The notes beneath the pieces were generated by a model. That model did not search any database, was not told where the DNA came from, and worked only from the letters and a program-made list of their open reading frames with translations. DNA of 64,000 nucleotides from Acinetobacter sp. NIPH 2100 (GTDB lineage Bacteria; Pseudomonadota; Gammaproteobacteria; Pseudomonadales; Moraxellaceae), in the NCBI RefSeq assembly GCF_000369805.1, contig NZ_KB850224.1:3331021-3395020 (forward strand), given 5' to 3'. Below, one piece after another: positions 46,095 through 56,027 of the stretch; positions within the stretch are counted from its first letter, which is position 1, and each line of letters opens with the position of its first letter. A program made the translations under genes and the position numbers.

Positions 46095-47270
46095 GTGGCT
46101 ATATCTGTATTAGTAATTAACTGTGGTTCATCATCAATCAAATACGCGCTCATTTCAGAACATCGTGAAGACCGTATTTATGGTTTGGCAGAAAATTTAG
46201 GGGCAGCCGACGCCCGCATTAAAGGCGTCACCCTTGGTGGCGAACCATTAGAGCTCTCGATTCCTTATGCAGATCATGCCAAAGCCCTTGAAACCTTGCT
46301 GGCACGTTTAGCCAATTACAATCCACAAGCGATTGGACACCGCGTCGTACACGGCGGCAATATCACCAAAGCAGAGCTATTAACACCAGAGCTGGTTGAG
46401 CGTATTGAAGCAGCGACGCCACTTGCTCCTCTGCACAACCCTGCTCATTTGATTGGAATTGAAGCCACCATGCGCTTGTTCCCGCAATTGCCTCAAGTTG
46501 CTGTATTTGATACTGCCTTCCACCAAACCATGCCAGAACGCGCCTATCGCTATGCCCTGCCACAATATTTGTATACTGAACATCAAGTGCGTCGCTACGG
46601 TTTCCACGGTACCAGTCATGCGTATGTGACTGAACGTGCCAGTGAACTTGCAGGCCATAAAAATCACGGCGGCTGGCTCAGTGCACATTTAGGTAATGGG
46701 AGTTCAACCTGTGCCGTATGGAATGGTCATAGTGTCGATACGTCAATGGGCATGACGCCACTTGAAGGCGTCGTCATGGGAACCCGTAGTGGCGATGTCG
46801 ACCCAAGCCTGCATTTATTCCTAGCCAGTAATTTAGGCTGGGATATTCAAAAAATTGACAGCATGTTAAATAAAGAAAGTGGCTTATTGGGCTTATCAGG
46901 TTTATCTAATGATATGCGTACGCTGGTTGAAGCTTCTGAAAATGGCCATGAAGGCGCAACCCTAGCCATTGAAGTGTTCTGCTATCGCTTAGCCAAGTCT
47001 TTATCGGCTTTAAGTTGCGGTTTACCGCATCTTGATGGTTTAGTATTTACTGGTGGTATTGGCGAAAACTCAGCCTATGTGCGTGAAAAAACCTTGGGCT
47101 ACCTCGCGCACTTTGGTTTAAAGTTCAGCAAAGAGAAAAATAATGCATTGCCGCGTGGCACGGAAGGCCGTATCGACAATGGTTCAGGTCCACAAATTTG
47201 GGTGATTCCGACCGATGAAGAGGGTCGTATTGCCAAAGAAACACGCCAAGTGCTTGAACACACGATTTAA
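46095..47270 (+). CDS. ackA: Acetate kinase
   Basis: A 391-residue kinase with a GTG start preceded by AGGTG. Marks: [15 protein letters not shown] at the N-terminus, [46 protein letters not shown], and [12 protein letters not shown], all family signatures. It interconverts acetate and acetyl phosphate with ATP. The pta gene follows by 29 bases, so both are one operon for acetate overflow and uptake. Confidence 0.95.
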   Translation: MAISVLVINCGSSSIKYALISEHREDRIYGLAENLGAADARIKGVTLGGEPLELSIPYADHAKALETLLARLANYNPQAIGHRVVHGGNITKAELLTPELVERIEAATPLAPLHNPAHLIGIEATMRLFPQLPQVAVFDTAFHQTMPERAYRYALPQYLYTEHQVRRYGFHGTSHAYVTERASELAGHKNHGGWLSAHLGNGSSTCAVWNGHSVDTSMGMTPLEGVVMGTRSGDVDPSLHLFLASNLGWDIQKIDSMLNKESGLLGLSGLSNDMRTLVEASENGHEGATLAIEVFCYRLAKSLSALSCGLPHLDGLVFTGGIGENSAYVREKTLGYLAHFGLKFSKEKNNALPRGTEGRIDNGSGPQIWVIPTDEEGRIAKETRQVLEHTI

Positions 47271-47299
47271 TCAAAATATTAGATAATTTTAAGGTCACT

Positions 47300-49435
47300 A
47301 TGAATACGATTTTACTCATCCCGACAGGTGAAGGTGTTGGCTTGACTTCAGCCTGTCTAGGCATGATTTACGCGCTTGACTGTAAAGGCATCAATGCCGG
47401 TTTCTTAAAACCCTACTCTCAAATTGCAGATACCACTGTTGACCGTACCACGACGTTATATCGTCATTTATTTCAGCACTCATCCGCTGAACCCATTACC
47501 TATGAAAGATTAACTCAGTTGATTGCTTTAGGTGAAACCGATGAACTCCTTGAGGAGGCGGTTGCGCTACATCGTCAAATTTCAGCGGATCATGATGTGA
47601 TTATCGTTGAAGGATTGGTACCGAATGGACAAGATCATTTTGTCAGTGAAATCAATGCCGCACTTGCGCAAGCACTCGATGCCCAAGTGGTTTTGGTCAG
47701 CACAGCTGATTTAGCAGACCCGCGTAAAACAGCAGAAAGAGTTGATGCACATTTACGCCAGTTTGGCGGCGCAGCATCAGCACGCACCACAGGTGTCCTG
47801 TTTATGCGTACCAAGGGACTACCAGAAGGCACTGCTGCAATTCCACTCACACTTGATCCAAGTCTGCGTCTCGATCAGCAAATCGATGCATTTGCCTTAG
47901 AATTGCAACGCTATAACCGCTTCATGGGAACTGATGAGTTACCGATTATTGGACTTGTTCCTTTCAGTAATACACTCAGCGTCCCGCGTAGTTTGGATAT
48001 CGCATCCATTATCAAAGGCACGTGGTTACATCAAGGTGAAGCTAAACAACGCCGTATTCTGCATACCAGTTTAATCGCTTCGAATATTGAATCTGAACTG
48101 CATAAATTCGTTGCAGGTGAGCTGATCATTAGCGCATCACAACGAACTGATGCGATCTTGGCTGCTAGTCTTGCCAGCAGCAATGGTACGCCCTTAGCGG
48201 GTTTAGTGCTGACTGAGCAAGCAGCTCCAGCAAACAATGTGCTTGAGTTCTGCCAAACTGCGATTAAACACGGTTTACCGATCTTACATACACCGTTAGA
48301 TACGTTGGAAACAGCACAACTACTGCATCGTTTTGGTAATGAAATTCCAATTGATGATACTGAACGTGCCGAGCAAGTCACGCGATTTGTATCAAGTCAT
48401 TTAGACAGCAACTGGCTGGATCAACATACCCAGAACAATCTGCACCCTCGTCTGTCACCTTCCGCATTCCGCTATGAGTTGGTACAAAAATCCATTGCTG
48501 CGAAAAAACGGATCGTCCTGCCTGAAGGTGATGAGCCTCGTACCGTACAGGCTGCTGTCATCTGTCAAACCCGCGGTATCGCACAATGTATTTTATTGGC
48601 GAAACCTGAATCGGTTGCCGAGGTTGCAAAAGCACGCGGTATTCAATTGCCAGCAGATTTACAAATCATTGATCCAGACACTATCCGTGATCAATATATC
48701 GAGCCAATGGTGGAGCTGCGTAAAGGTAAACTTGATGCACTACAAGCCAAAGCACAACTGCAAGATACTGTGGTGCTTGGCACCATGATGTTGGCTCTAG
48801 ATCAGGTCGATGGTCTCGTTTCAGGTGCAATCCATACTACCGCCAATACCGTGCGTCCGGCATTCCAGCTGATTAAGACCGCTCCGAATTACTCACTGGT
48901 ATCATCCATTTTCTTTATGTTGTTGCCAGATGAAGTCTATGTCTATGGTGATTGTGCGATTAACCCAGACCCGAATGCCGAGCAACTTGCCGAAATTGCG
49001 ATTCAATCCGCAGACTCAGCCAAAGCCTTTGGTCTAGACCCGCGTATTGCCATGATCAGTTATTCTACAGGTACTTCGGGTACAGGTGCTGATGTCGAGA
49101 AAGTGGCTGAAGCCACTAAAATTGCTCAACAGCGTCGTCCTGATTTACTGATTGATGGTCCATTGCAATATGACGCTGCTTCGGTTGAAAGCGTAGGTCG
49201 TCAAAAAGCGCCTGATTCTCAAGTCGCTGGTCGTGCCAATGTGTTTATCTTCCCGGATCTGAATACAGGTAATACCACCTATAAAGCGGTACAACGTGCT
49301 GCCAATGTCGTGAGTGTTGGCCCGATGCTACAAGGCTTAAATAAACCTGTGAATGACTTATCTCGTGGTGCATTGGTCGATGATATTGTGTTTACCATTG
49401 CTCTAACGGCGATTCAGGCTAAACAACAAGATTAA
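47300..49435 (+). CDS. pta: Phosphate acetyltransferase (long form)
   Basis: A 711-residue enzyme. Residues 1-350 are the regulatory P-loop-like and DRTGG domains (TILLIPTGEGVGLTSACLG); residues 385-711 are the catalytic PTA domain with VLPEGDEPRTVQAA, SGAIHTTANTVRPA, SYSTGTSGTGADVEKV and GPLQYDAASVESVGRQKAP. It forms acetyl phosphate from acetyl-CoA. The length is that of the long, regulated form. A terminator at 49458-49487 follows. Confidence 0.95.
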   Translation: MNTILLIPTGEGVGLTSACLGMIYALDCKGINAGFLKPYSQIADTTVDRTTTLYRHLFQHSSAEPITYERLTQLIALGETDELLEEAVALHRQISADHDVIIVEGLVPNGQDHFVSEINAALAQALDAQVVLVSTADLADPRKTAERVDAHLRQFGGAASARTTGVLFMRTKGLPEGTAAIPLTLDPSLRLDQQIDAFALELQRYNRFMGTDELPIIGLVPFSNTLSVPRSLDIASIIKGTWLHQGEAKQRRILHTSLIASNIESELHKFVAGELIISASQRTDAILAASLASSNGTPLAGLVLTEQAAPANNVLEFCQTAIKHGLPILHTPLDTLETAQLLHRFGNEIPIDDTERAEQVTRFVSSHLDSNWLDQHTQNNLHPRLSPSAFRYELVQKSIAAKKRIVLPEGDEPRTVQAAVICQTRGIAQCILLAKPESVAEVAKARGIQLPADLQIIDPDTIRDQYIEPMVELRKGKLDALQAKAQLQDTVVLGTMMLALDQVDGLVSGAIHTTANTVRPAFQLIKTAPNYSLVSSIFFMLLPDEVYVYGDCAINPDPNAEQLAEIAIQSADSAKAFGLDPRIAMISYSTGTSGTGADVEKVAEATKIAQQRRPDLLIDGPLQYDAASVESVGRQKAPDSQVAGRANVFIFPDLNTGNTTYKAVQRAANVVSVGPMLQGLNKPVNDLSRGALVDDIVFTIALTAIQAKQQD

Positions 49436-49457
49436 ATCTACTATCAATCGAAATTTA

Positions 49458-49487
49458 AAAAAGCCCTTTTGATCGAAAGGGCTTTTT
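49458..49487. terminator. Bidirectional terminator between pta and the methyltransferase
   Basis: AAAAAGCCCTTT and AAAGGGCTTTTT, with a small internal loop, between the convergent stops at 49435 and 49490. Confidence 0.85.
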
Positions 49488-49489
49488 GA

Positions 49490-50098
49490 TTAGAGGTATT
49501 GAGCCAACCAGATGGTATGTCCCGTACATTCAACATCTTCAGCAATCATTTTAATCAACTTAAACCCATTGTCTTGGAGCAACGTCTGATATTCCTCCAC
49601 TGAGAGGCTGGCATGGTAAAGTGGCTCTCCAAATAGCGAGCCAATCGCCTCACCCTGCTCAGGGCCACTACTAAACATTAAAGCGGTTCCTGATTGTGCA
49701 TATTCGGCAAAACGTTTAAACATCTTACGTTGATCATCGGGTGTGAGATGAAAGAAACTATCCCACGCTAAAACCCCCTGAAACTTTTGTTCAGTAAAGT
49801 ACTCCCGAAAATCTTGCTGCACCCAGATATGTTCAGGGAAAGACTGCCGTGCCATTTCAATCATGTATTCCGAAGCATCTACACCTGTTATCTGGTAGCC
49901 TTGCGCAATAAAATAGGCAGCAATCGGCTGCCCTGAACCGCAGCCCAAATCCAAAATATTTGCCGAGCTTGGTAACAAGCTTAGAAAACGATCGAGCCAA
50001 ACTTTCTCAGATAGTCCCTTGCCTCGTAATTCAATCCATTCCTGAGCATATATTTGATAGAGTTCAATAATATTCTGCGCTAGATGTTCCTTTACCAT
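49490..50098 (-). CDS. Class I SAM-dependent methyltransferase
   Basis: A 202-residue methyltransferase. Motif I is NILDLGCGSGQPIAAYF, motif II GYQITGVDASEYMIEMAR, and post-motif FQGVLAWDSFFHLTPDDQ. Such small Methyltransf_25-type proteins modify metabolites or toxins; the substrate is unknown. It is 56 bases from the exporter gene on the same strand, so the two may be one operon. Confidence 0.8.
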   Translation of the reverse strand: MVKEHLAQNIIELYQIYAQEWIELRGKGLSEKVWLDRFLSLLPSSANILDLGCGSGQPIAAYFIAQGYQITGVDASEYMIEMARQSFPEHIWVQQDFREYFTEQKFQGVLAWDSFFHLTPDDQRKMFKRFAEYAQSGTALMFSSGPEQGEAIGSLFGEPLYHASLSVEEYQTLLQDNGFKLIKMIAEDVECTGHTIWLAQYL

Positions 50099-50154
50099 TT
50101 TTATTGCCTCTATCGTGAATCACCAATTCCAGAATAATCAATCTATCAAAAAAC

Positions 50155-51069
50155 TTAACAAGACTCAGGCTTATTCAAGGTTTGGATTTTCTTAGTTTTC
50201 GGCCCTTTTACAAAGAAAATCGCATTACCACATAAAATCAATATCACACCAATCACCGCATTCATTTGCCATTGATAACCTTCCCATACTGTCGAAATTA
50301 CCAAAGCAACCAAAGGAAATAACAAAGTACTATAGGCCGCCTTACCTGCGCCAATCCGTCCGACCAAATAGAAATAGGCAGTAAAACCAATCACCGAACC
50401 AAAGATAGCTAAATACAATAAAGCACTCACTGCACTAAATTGCATACTTGGAAAAAAGTCATCCTGTCTCAACCATGAAATCACAGCCATCAACAACGAG
50501 CCATACAACATGGCATACGCATTGGTGGTGAAAATATCTAGCCCATGTTTTTGATGGCGAGTACTGATCATATTCCCTAAAGAAAAACCATAGGTTCCTA
50601 AAATGCACAGTCCAATACCAATCAATGTATTGCTATTTAAAGTGGTGCCCACCACGTCATGCCAAAATAAGGCAATAATGCCAAGTACACCGAGTAAAGC
50701 TGCTGGATAAAAACGTGTTGATACTTGCTGAGCAAAGAATAATTTAGCGTTAATGGTATTAAAAATCACAGCCATGGAAAAAATCACGGCCTCCAAACCA
50801 CTGCTAATATATTGTACGGCATAGTAGAAACAGACGAAGTTAAAACCAAAAATACAACAGGCCTGTAACATACAAAACAGATGGTCTTTACCAGCCAGTT
50901 TCTGTAACTTGCGGCTCAAAGCGACGAAAGCAAATAACACCATGGCGGAAATAAAAAAACGCCAAAACACCGCAACACTGGCCGAAATTCCACTTTGCTG
51001 TTGCAGCGTAATTGCAATCCATGTTGTTCCCCAGATCACCACAACCAAAGCATATAACAGCGCATTCAT
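50155..51069 (-). CDS. EamA/DMT-family transporter
   Basis: A 304-residue membrane protein with ten hydrophobic segments in two EamA repeats (VVIWGTTWIAITLQQ, then FNFVCFYYAVQYISSGLEAVIF, and in the second half SVIGFTAYFYLVGRIGAGKAAY). This family exports amino acids, drugs or other small molecules. It is divergent from an AraC-type regulator (184-base gap), which is a common arrangement for regulator-controlled exporters. Confidence 0.85.
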   Translation of the reverse strand: MNALLYALVVVIWGTTWIAITLQQQSGISASVAVFWRFFISAMVLFAFVALSRKLQKLAGKDHLFCMLQACCIFGFNFVCFYYAVQYISSGLEAVIFSMAVIFNTINAKLFFAQQVSTRFYPAALLGVLGIIALFWHDVVGTTLNSNTLIGIGLCILGTYGFSLGNMISTRHQKHGLDIFTTNAYAMLYGSLLMAVISWLRQDDFFPSMQFSAVSALLYLAIFGSVIGFTAYFYLVGRIGAGKAAYSTLLFPLVALVISTVWEGYQWQMNAVIGVILILCGNAIFFVKGPKTKKIQTLNKPESC

Positions 51070-51253
51070 TTCTTTTTAAACCACACTTAATCACGACGAA
51101 CGCTATTTTGCGAGATTTGATGACTTGAGTTCTTGCACAATCTTGCGGTGATTGTCATAGATTTGCGTTTTTCTAAGAACTTTTTGACCAGATGACAAAA
51201 CTGGCCGAACGTTCTACACTAAACTGGATCATATTTGGCACTGCGTATAGAAG

Positions 51254-52114
51254 ATGAAATATCAGATTCTAGATCAATTACAGCAATATAAAGCGCAATT
51301 GCTCGACTCGGTTGAACTGGGTTCGGGTATGCAGTTGGCCATGTGGCAAAATAACCAAGATCGTGTCAGTGTCTGTAGCAATCACCATACATTGAGTATG
51401 TATATTCAAGGCGGTTATGAAAGCTACCAAAAGACGCCGCAGGGCTGGCACAACGGTGGCGGTCCAGATCGAATGTGTCTGATGCCACAGGATTTTGAGT
51501 CGACTTGGGATCTACGTGATCCACTCAGATTTGTGCATCTTTACTATACGGAGCAGCACCTACAACGGGTGGCTGAACAAGTTTGGGATCGAGAACCTAG
51601 CCAGATTATTTTAAATCCGCAGATTTTTGTGGCAGATGCACAAATTTCCATGATCTATCGGCACTTCTTACTCAACGGCGCATGGCAAAACCGAGAAAAT
51701 CATTTGCAGATGAGTACTGCGACCACGTTACTCCTCAATCACCTGATCAAAAATTATAGTCATGCACAATGGCAAGCACCTGAGGTCAAAGGTGGACTGT
51801 CCCCTTATGTGCTTAAGCAGTTATTAGAATGGATTGATCAACATCTCCATCTCAGCTTGACCTTGTCTGACTTGGCTCAACAGGCACAATTGAGTGAGTA
51901 TCACTTTGCTCATATGTTTAAGCAATCGATGCAGATGCCACCACATCAATATGTAATGCAACGCCGCCTAGAACTGGTACATCAAGCCCTTGAACAAAGT
52001 ACCGCGAATCTGACAGAGATCGCAGTGCAATATGGTTTTAGTTCAAGCAGCCATTTTAGCCATCGCTTTAAGAAACAGTTTGGCTATTCTCCATCCCAAA
52101 TCAGAAAAAACTAA
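51254..52114 (+). CDS. AraC-family transcriptional regulator
   Basis: A 286-residue regulator. The N-terminal ~170 residues form a ligand-binding cupin-like domain; the C-terminal ~100 carry two helix-turn-helix units: LTLSDLAQQAQLSEYHFAHMFKQSM and LTEIAVQYGFSSSSHFSHRFKKQFG, followed by YSPSQIRK. It most likely controls the divergent EamA exporter; the ligand is unknown. Confidence 0.88.
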   Translation: MKYQILDQLQQYKAQLLDSVELGSGMQLAMWQNNQDRVSVCSNHHTLSMYIQGGYESYQKTPQGWHNGGGPDRMCLMPQDFESTWDLRDPLRFVHLYYTEQHLQRVAEQVWDREPSQIILNPQIFVADAQISMIYRHFLLNGAWQNRENHLQMSTATTLLLNHLIKNYSHAQWQAPEVKGGLSPYVLKQLLEWIDQHLHLSLTLSDLAQQAQLSEYHFAHMFKQSMQMPPHQYVMQRRLELVHQALEQSTANLTEIAVQYGFSSSSHFSHRFKKQFGYSPSQIRKN

Positions 52115-52262
52115 AATCCAAAGACGATCTCTTGTTGCTGTAATTTAAATCGAAGATTCACTTTAGACCTTTAGCCAAATATACGCTAAAACTCCCACAT
52201 TCATTCCTTTTTGTCATATAATTTAGCCCGCCAGCTAATCGCCCGCTCAAGAGAAATTTGAT

Positions 52263-53789
52263 ATGACAACGATCATCAAACAAGATGACTTGATTACATC
52301 AATCAAGGATGCCCTGCAGTTTATTTCTTACTATCACCCACAAGACTTCATCCAAGCGATGAGCCGTGCATATGATCGTGAAGAGAACAAAGCCGCAAAA
52401 GATGCTATTGCACAGATCCTCATCAACTCACGTATGTGTGCTGAAGGTCACCGACCAATCTGTCAAGATACTGGTATTGTTAACGTTTTCCTTGAAGTTG
52501 GCTTAGATGTTAAATTCGATTTAACCATGAGCTTGGATGATGCAGTCAACGAAGGTGTACGCCAAGGTTACCTAGAAAACTCAAACGTACTTCGTGCTTC
52601 AGTTTTAGCAGATCCAGCTTTTGGTCGTAAGAATACCAAAGACAATACGCCTGCCGTAATCCACTACAAACTCGTACCTGGTCATAAAGTGGATATTACT
52701 GTAGCTGCAAAAGGTGGCGGTTCAGAAAATAAATCTAAACTTGCGATGTTAAACCCATCTGATTCAATCGTGGATTGGGTACTTAAAACTGTTCCGACCA
52801 TGGGTGCAGGTTGGTGTCCACCAGGTATGCTCGGTATTGGTATCGGTGGTACTGCTGAAAAAGCCATGATGCTTGCAAAAGAAGCACTCATGGAAGAAAT
52901 CAACATGGACGAATTACTTCGTCGTGGCCCACAAAGCAAAATGGAAGAACTCCGTATCGAGATCTTCGAGAAAGTAAATGCATTGGGTATTGGTGCGCAA
53001 GGTCTTGGTGGTTTAACCACTGTTCTGGATATTAAAATCAAGGATTACCCATGCCACGCAGCAGGTAAGCCAGTCGGTATGATTCCAAACTGTGCTGCAA
53101 CTCGTCACGCACACTTCCAGTTAGACGGTTCAGGTGTTGCGCATATTCAGGCACCAAAACTTGAAGATTACCCTGCTGTGACTTGGGATTCTTCTCAATC
53201 GAAGCGTGTCAACCTTGATACCATTACACAAGAAGAAATGAATGCCTGGAAACCAGGTGATACATTATTGTTGAACGGTACTATTTATACAGGTCGTGAT
53301 GCAGCCCATAAACGCATGGTCGACATGTTAAATAATGGCGAAGAACTGCCAGTCGATCTAAAAGGTAAATTCATTTACTACGTAGGTCCTGTTGATCCAG
53401 TTGGTGATGAAGTGGTTGGTCCTGCTGGTCCTACAACCGCAACCCGTATGGATAAGTTTACTCGTCAAGTTTTAGAAGCGACTGGTTTGTTCGGTATGAT
53501 CGGTAAAGCAGACCGTGGTCCTGCTGCAATTGAAGCAATCAAAGATAACAAAGCAACGTATCTGATGGCCGTTGGTGGTGCAGCTTACCTCGTATCTAAA
53601 GCAGTACGTGAAGCGGAAGTGGTTGCTTTTGCTGACTTAGGTATGGAAGCAATCTACAAATTCGTAGTTGAAGATATGCCTGTCTCTGTTGCGGTTGATG
53701 TGAATGGAACATCGATTCATGCGACTGCGCCAAAAATCTGGCAAGCGAAAATTGGTAAGATTCCAGTGGTTGACGCAGCTGCATCATAA
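52263..53789 (+). CDS. fumA: Class I fumarate hydratase (iron-sulfur)
   Basis: A 508-residue enzyme with both fumarase domains. The N-terminal alpha domain has MCAEGHRPICQDTG (first cluster Cys), GAGWCPPGMLGIGIGG (second) and IPNCAATRHAHF (third), the three cluster ligands; the C-terminal beta domain has YVGPVDPVGDEVVGPAGPTTATRMD. It converts fumarate to malate in the TCA cycle. A TATAAT at 52217-52222 lies about 40 bases upstream. The gene stands alone. The exact name fumA/fumB is by family only. Confidence 0.92.
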   Translation: MTTIIKQDDLITSIKDALQFISYYHPQDFIQAMSRAYDREENKAAKDAIAQILINSRMCAEGHRPICQDTGIVNVFLEVGLDVKFDLTMSLDDAVNEGVRQGYLENSNVLRASVLADPAFGRKNTKDNTPAVIHYKLVPGHKVDITVAAKGGGSENKSKLAMLNPSDSIVDWVLKTVPTMGAGWCPPGMLGIGIGGTAEKAMMLAKEALMEEINMDELLRRGPQSKMEELRIEIFEKVNALGIGAQGLGGLTTVLDIKIKDYPCHAAGKPVGMIPNCAATRHAHFQLDGSGVAHIQAPKLEDYPAVTWDSSQSKRVNLDTITQEEMNAWKPGDTLLLNGTIYTGRDAAHKRMVDMLNNGEELPVDLKGKFIYYVGPVDPVGDEVVGPAGPTTATRMDKFTRQVLEATGLFGMIGKADRGPAAIEAIKDNKATYLMAVGGAAYLVSKAVREAEVVAFADLGMEAIYKFVVEDMPVSVAVDVNGTSIHATAPKIWQAKIGKIPVVDAAAS

Positions 53790-53807
53790 ATAATATTCAT
53801 ACAATTC

Positions 53808-53841
53808 AAATAGCCGAATCATCGTATTCGGCTATTTTTTT
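53808..53841 (+). terminator. Terminator of the fumarase gene
   Basis: AAATAGCCGAAT (53808-53819) and ATTCGGCTATTT (53826-53837) form a 12-bp stem followed by T. A related but larger hairpin lies at 54498-54553 after the next gene, and both are followed by a GCTTCTGCTAAATT-like stretch, suggesting duplication. Confidence 0.88.
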
Positions 53842-53896
53842 GCCTACTGCTTCTGCTAAATTTAAACCTATAAACTTCTAAATCATCATATCAATT

Positions 53897-54436
53897 ATGC
53901 TTACAAACATCGCTAAATGCCTCTTAGGATGCTATCTTACAATTACTTTTCAATATGCTTCCGCATCTCCTGCAAAATCAAACTCTATTAAAGAGTTACT
54001 CCAACTTATTGATATTCAGAGTACAATCCAAATAGAGTTAAATGCGCTGCAACCTTCTATTGATCGCAATGCTGAAAGACTATTAATAAAGCAATTAAAT
54101 AAAGAGAAACTTTCCACAGTTGATGAACATTTAGCAGTAGTCCAAATTGGACAACTATTTAAAAATACTACTGAACAATTTTTTCAACATCCCACAACAA
54201 TGAGAGAAATTGAGAATATTTATGCAAAAAACCTTAGCGAAGAAGAAATACAATTTTATATTCAATTTCTCAAAACACCTAATGGCTCTAACATACATAA
54301 AAAACTTAGTGTATTAAACCCGCAGATACTTCAATATTTAAATATTATGCATAATCAGGCATGGAAAGACCCAAAACAATTAGAGCAATTTCAAAATCAA
54401 ATAAATAAAATCATTCAACCGCTCCGAGTAGAATAA
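53897..54436 (+). CDS. DUF2059-like secreted protein, first copy
   Basis: A 179-residue protein with a signal peptide (residues about 1-24, ending ASA). The mature helical part has SIKELLQLIDIQSTIQIELNAL, SEEEIQFYIQFLKTPNGSNI and a Gln-rich end, fitting the DUF2059 family. Some members affect envelope or biofilm traits, but the function is unknown. The next gene is a paralogue. This copy is more AT-rich than the second, which suggests relaxed selection. Confidence 0.75.
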   Translation: MLTNIAKCLLGCYLTITFQYASASPAKSNSIKELLQLIDIQSTIQIELNALQPSIDRNAERLLIKQLNKEKLSTVDEHLAVVQIGQLFKNTTEQFFQHPTTMREIENIYAKNLSEEEIQFYIQFLKTPNGSNIHKKLSVLNPQILQYLNIMHNQAWKDPKQLEQFQNQINKIIQPLRVE

Positions 54437-54497
54437 GAACGAGTTATGCATATTCTTGCTTTAAATAAGATTCTTCTAATATTTATATATCAATAGA

Positions 54498-54553
54498 CCC
54501 TATACAAATCAAATAGCTGAGTCACTGAACTCTGCTATTTGATTTGTATGGGG
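54498..54553 (+). terminator. Long hairpin between the two DUF2059 genes
   Basis: 20-bp arms at 54498-54517 and 54534-54553, exact except for one T-G pair. It resembles the fumarase terminator (53808-53841) in its AAATAGC core and in the GCTTCTGCTAAATT that follows, so it was probably copied together with the gene. Confidence 0.7.
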
Positions 54554-54600
54554 CTTCTGCTAAATTATAAAAAAGACGAGAACAATAAGGCGGTCTATAG

Positions 54601-55143
54601 ATGAATAAATACATGTTCAACATGATGATTGGACTTTGCCTTCTCATTGGCATGCAAAATACCTTTGCATCCCCAGCCCAAAATAAATCGGTCAAAGAAC
54701 TGATCAAACTCAGTGACCTCGAACATGTTTTAAATACCTCATTGGATGAGATGCAACCCGCACTTGATCTCGAAGCAGAAAACATTCTATTGCGCGTTTT
54801 AGGAAAAGAAAAACTTATCACCACACAAGAGCATCTTGCTGTGCTGGAATTAAGCCAATTATTAAAAGAAACCAGCTCAAAAGTCTTTGCTCGCCCAGAA
54901 ACCGTTCGAGCAATAGAGAAAATTTATGCCGATAGCCTGAGCGAAGAAGAAATACAAGCCTATTTAAAATTTCTCAAAACGCCTGAAGGCAAATCGATTA
55001 ATCAAAAAACACTGAAAATCAGCACCAATGTTTTTCAATATATGAATAATTTAAGTCAAAAAACCTTAAATGATCCAGCGCAAAGTTCACAATTGAAAGA
55101 GCAGTTCCTCACCATCATCAAACCTTTAATTCAAGAGGAGTAA
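54601..55143 (+). CDS. DUF2059-like secreted protein, second copy
   Basis: A 180-residue paralogue of the gene at 53897, with a clear signal peptide (MIGLCLLIGMQNTFA then SPAQ) and the same ordered motifs: SVKELIKLSDLEHVLNTSLDEM, LSEEEIQAYLKFLKTPEGKSI and a helical end. About half of the residues match copy 1 by eye. An AAGGCGG ribosome site precedes the ATG. Confidence 0.8.
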   Translation: MNKYMFNMMIGLCLLIGMQNTFASPAQNKSVKELIKLSDLEHVLNTSLDEMQPALDLEAENILLRVLGKEKLITTQEHLAVLELSQLLKETSSKVFARPETVRAIEKIYADSLSEEEIQAYLKFLKTPEGKSINQKTLKISTNVFQYMNNLSQKTLNDPAQSSQLKEQFLTIIKPLIQEE

Positions 55144-55157
55144 CTGCTCAATCATGG

Positions 55158-55874
55158 TTACCAAGTCAATGGATTCCAAAGCTTAAATGGCTTAACCAAA
55201 TGAACTTCAGACTTCTCATCATATTTGGCTGGTTTTAACTCTTGAGGTTTTGAGCGAACCTTGCCTGATGCATCTTGAGCGACAAAGTTATAGCTGGACG
55301 ATTTTAATCGTGTGAAGGCAATTTCCTGATGTGCCACCTTGTCTGGTGTAATCATGAATGGGCCTGTGTGCTCACTGCGTGATATCTTATTTTCTTCATC
55401 GTATTTAATAAAATAAGTTTGTGCAGCATCGACCGTGAAGTCTAAATATTTTGGCTTTTGGAAATGTAATCCTGCCAAAGGACGGCTCACACTCAGGCGA
55501 TAAGTCCCTGCTGGCAGCTCAACCCAATAATAGTGGTTGTGCAATAAGCTTGGAATTCGATGCCCATTAATAAATAGATTTGCTGCTGCAATTTCCTGAC
55601 GGTTCCAACGCGTATCTGGACGATATAAATAGACCACCGCAGCCTGTTCATTTTGCGGTTTGATTGGCGCGTAATATTGGCCTAATTTTTGATTAACCCA
55701 ACCGCCAACAGAGAAACCGCCGACATGATATTGATCAAATAGACCCGGTTCTTTTTCTGTATCCACAGCTGGTAAGGTTGCAGTCAGCGCGATTGGTTTT
55801 TCTTCAACTGTCTTATGACTTTGACAGCCCGCCAATACCCCTGCACAACATAATGACAATACTAAATAACGCAT
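55158..55874 (-). CDS. DUF2846-type outer-membrane lipoprotein
   Basis: A 238-residue lipoprotein from the ATG at 55874, preceded by GAGGG; the TTG at 55886 is not used. The lipobox LAGC is at about residues 13-16. The mature protein contains VYLYRPDTRWNRQEIAAANLFING and VELPAGTYRLSVSRP, which match the DUF2846 pattern of small beta-sandwich lipoproteins. Function unknown. It converges with the DUF2059 gene. Confidence 0.78.
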   Translation of the reverse strand: MRYLVLSLCCAGVLAGCQSHKTVEEKPIALTATLPAVDTEKEPGLFDQYHVGGFSVGGWVNQKLGQYYAPIKPQNEQAAVVYLYRPDTRWNRQEIAAANLFINGHRIPSLLHNHYYWVELPAGTYRLSVSRPLAGLHFQKPKYLDFTVDAAQTYFIKYDEENKISRSEHTGPFMITPDKVAHQEIAFTRLKSSSYNFVAQDASGKVRSKPQELKPAKYDEKSEVHLVKPFKLWNPLTW

Positions 55875-55977
55875 GACATCCCTCAAGGCGTTTTCTTGGA
55901 TTTATTTTTAACAGCGCAAAACTATGCACATTTTTTCAATTTTTTAAGATTAACACCTCAACGCTTAATTGCAAATA

Positions 55978-56014
55978 AAAAAAGCATGAAAAGCCAAGCC
56001 TTTCATGCTTTTTT
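55978..56014 (-). terminator. Terminator of clpX
   Basis: Read on the minus strand, AAAAAAGCATGAAA and TTTCATGCTTTTTT form a 14-bp stem with T tract, 14 bases past the clpX stop at 56028. Confidence 0.85.
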
Positions 56015-56027
56015 AGATGAATGAGAA

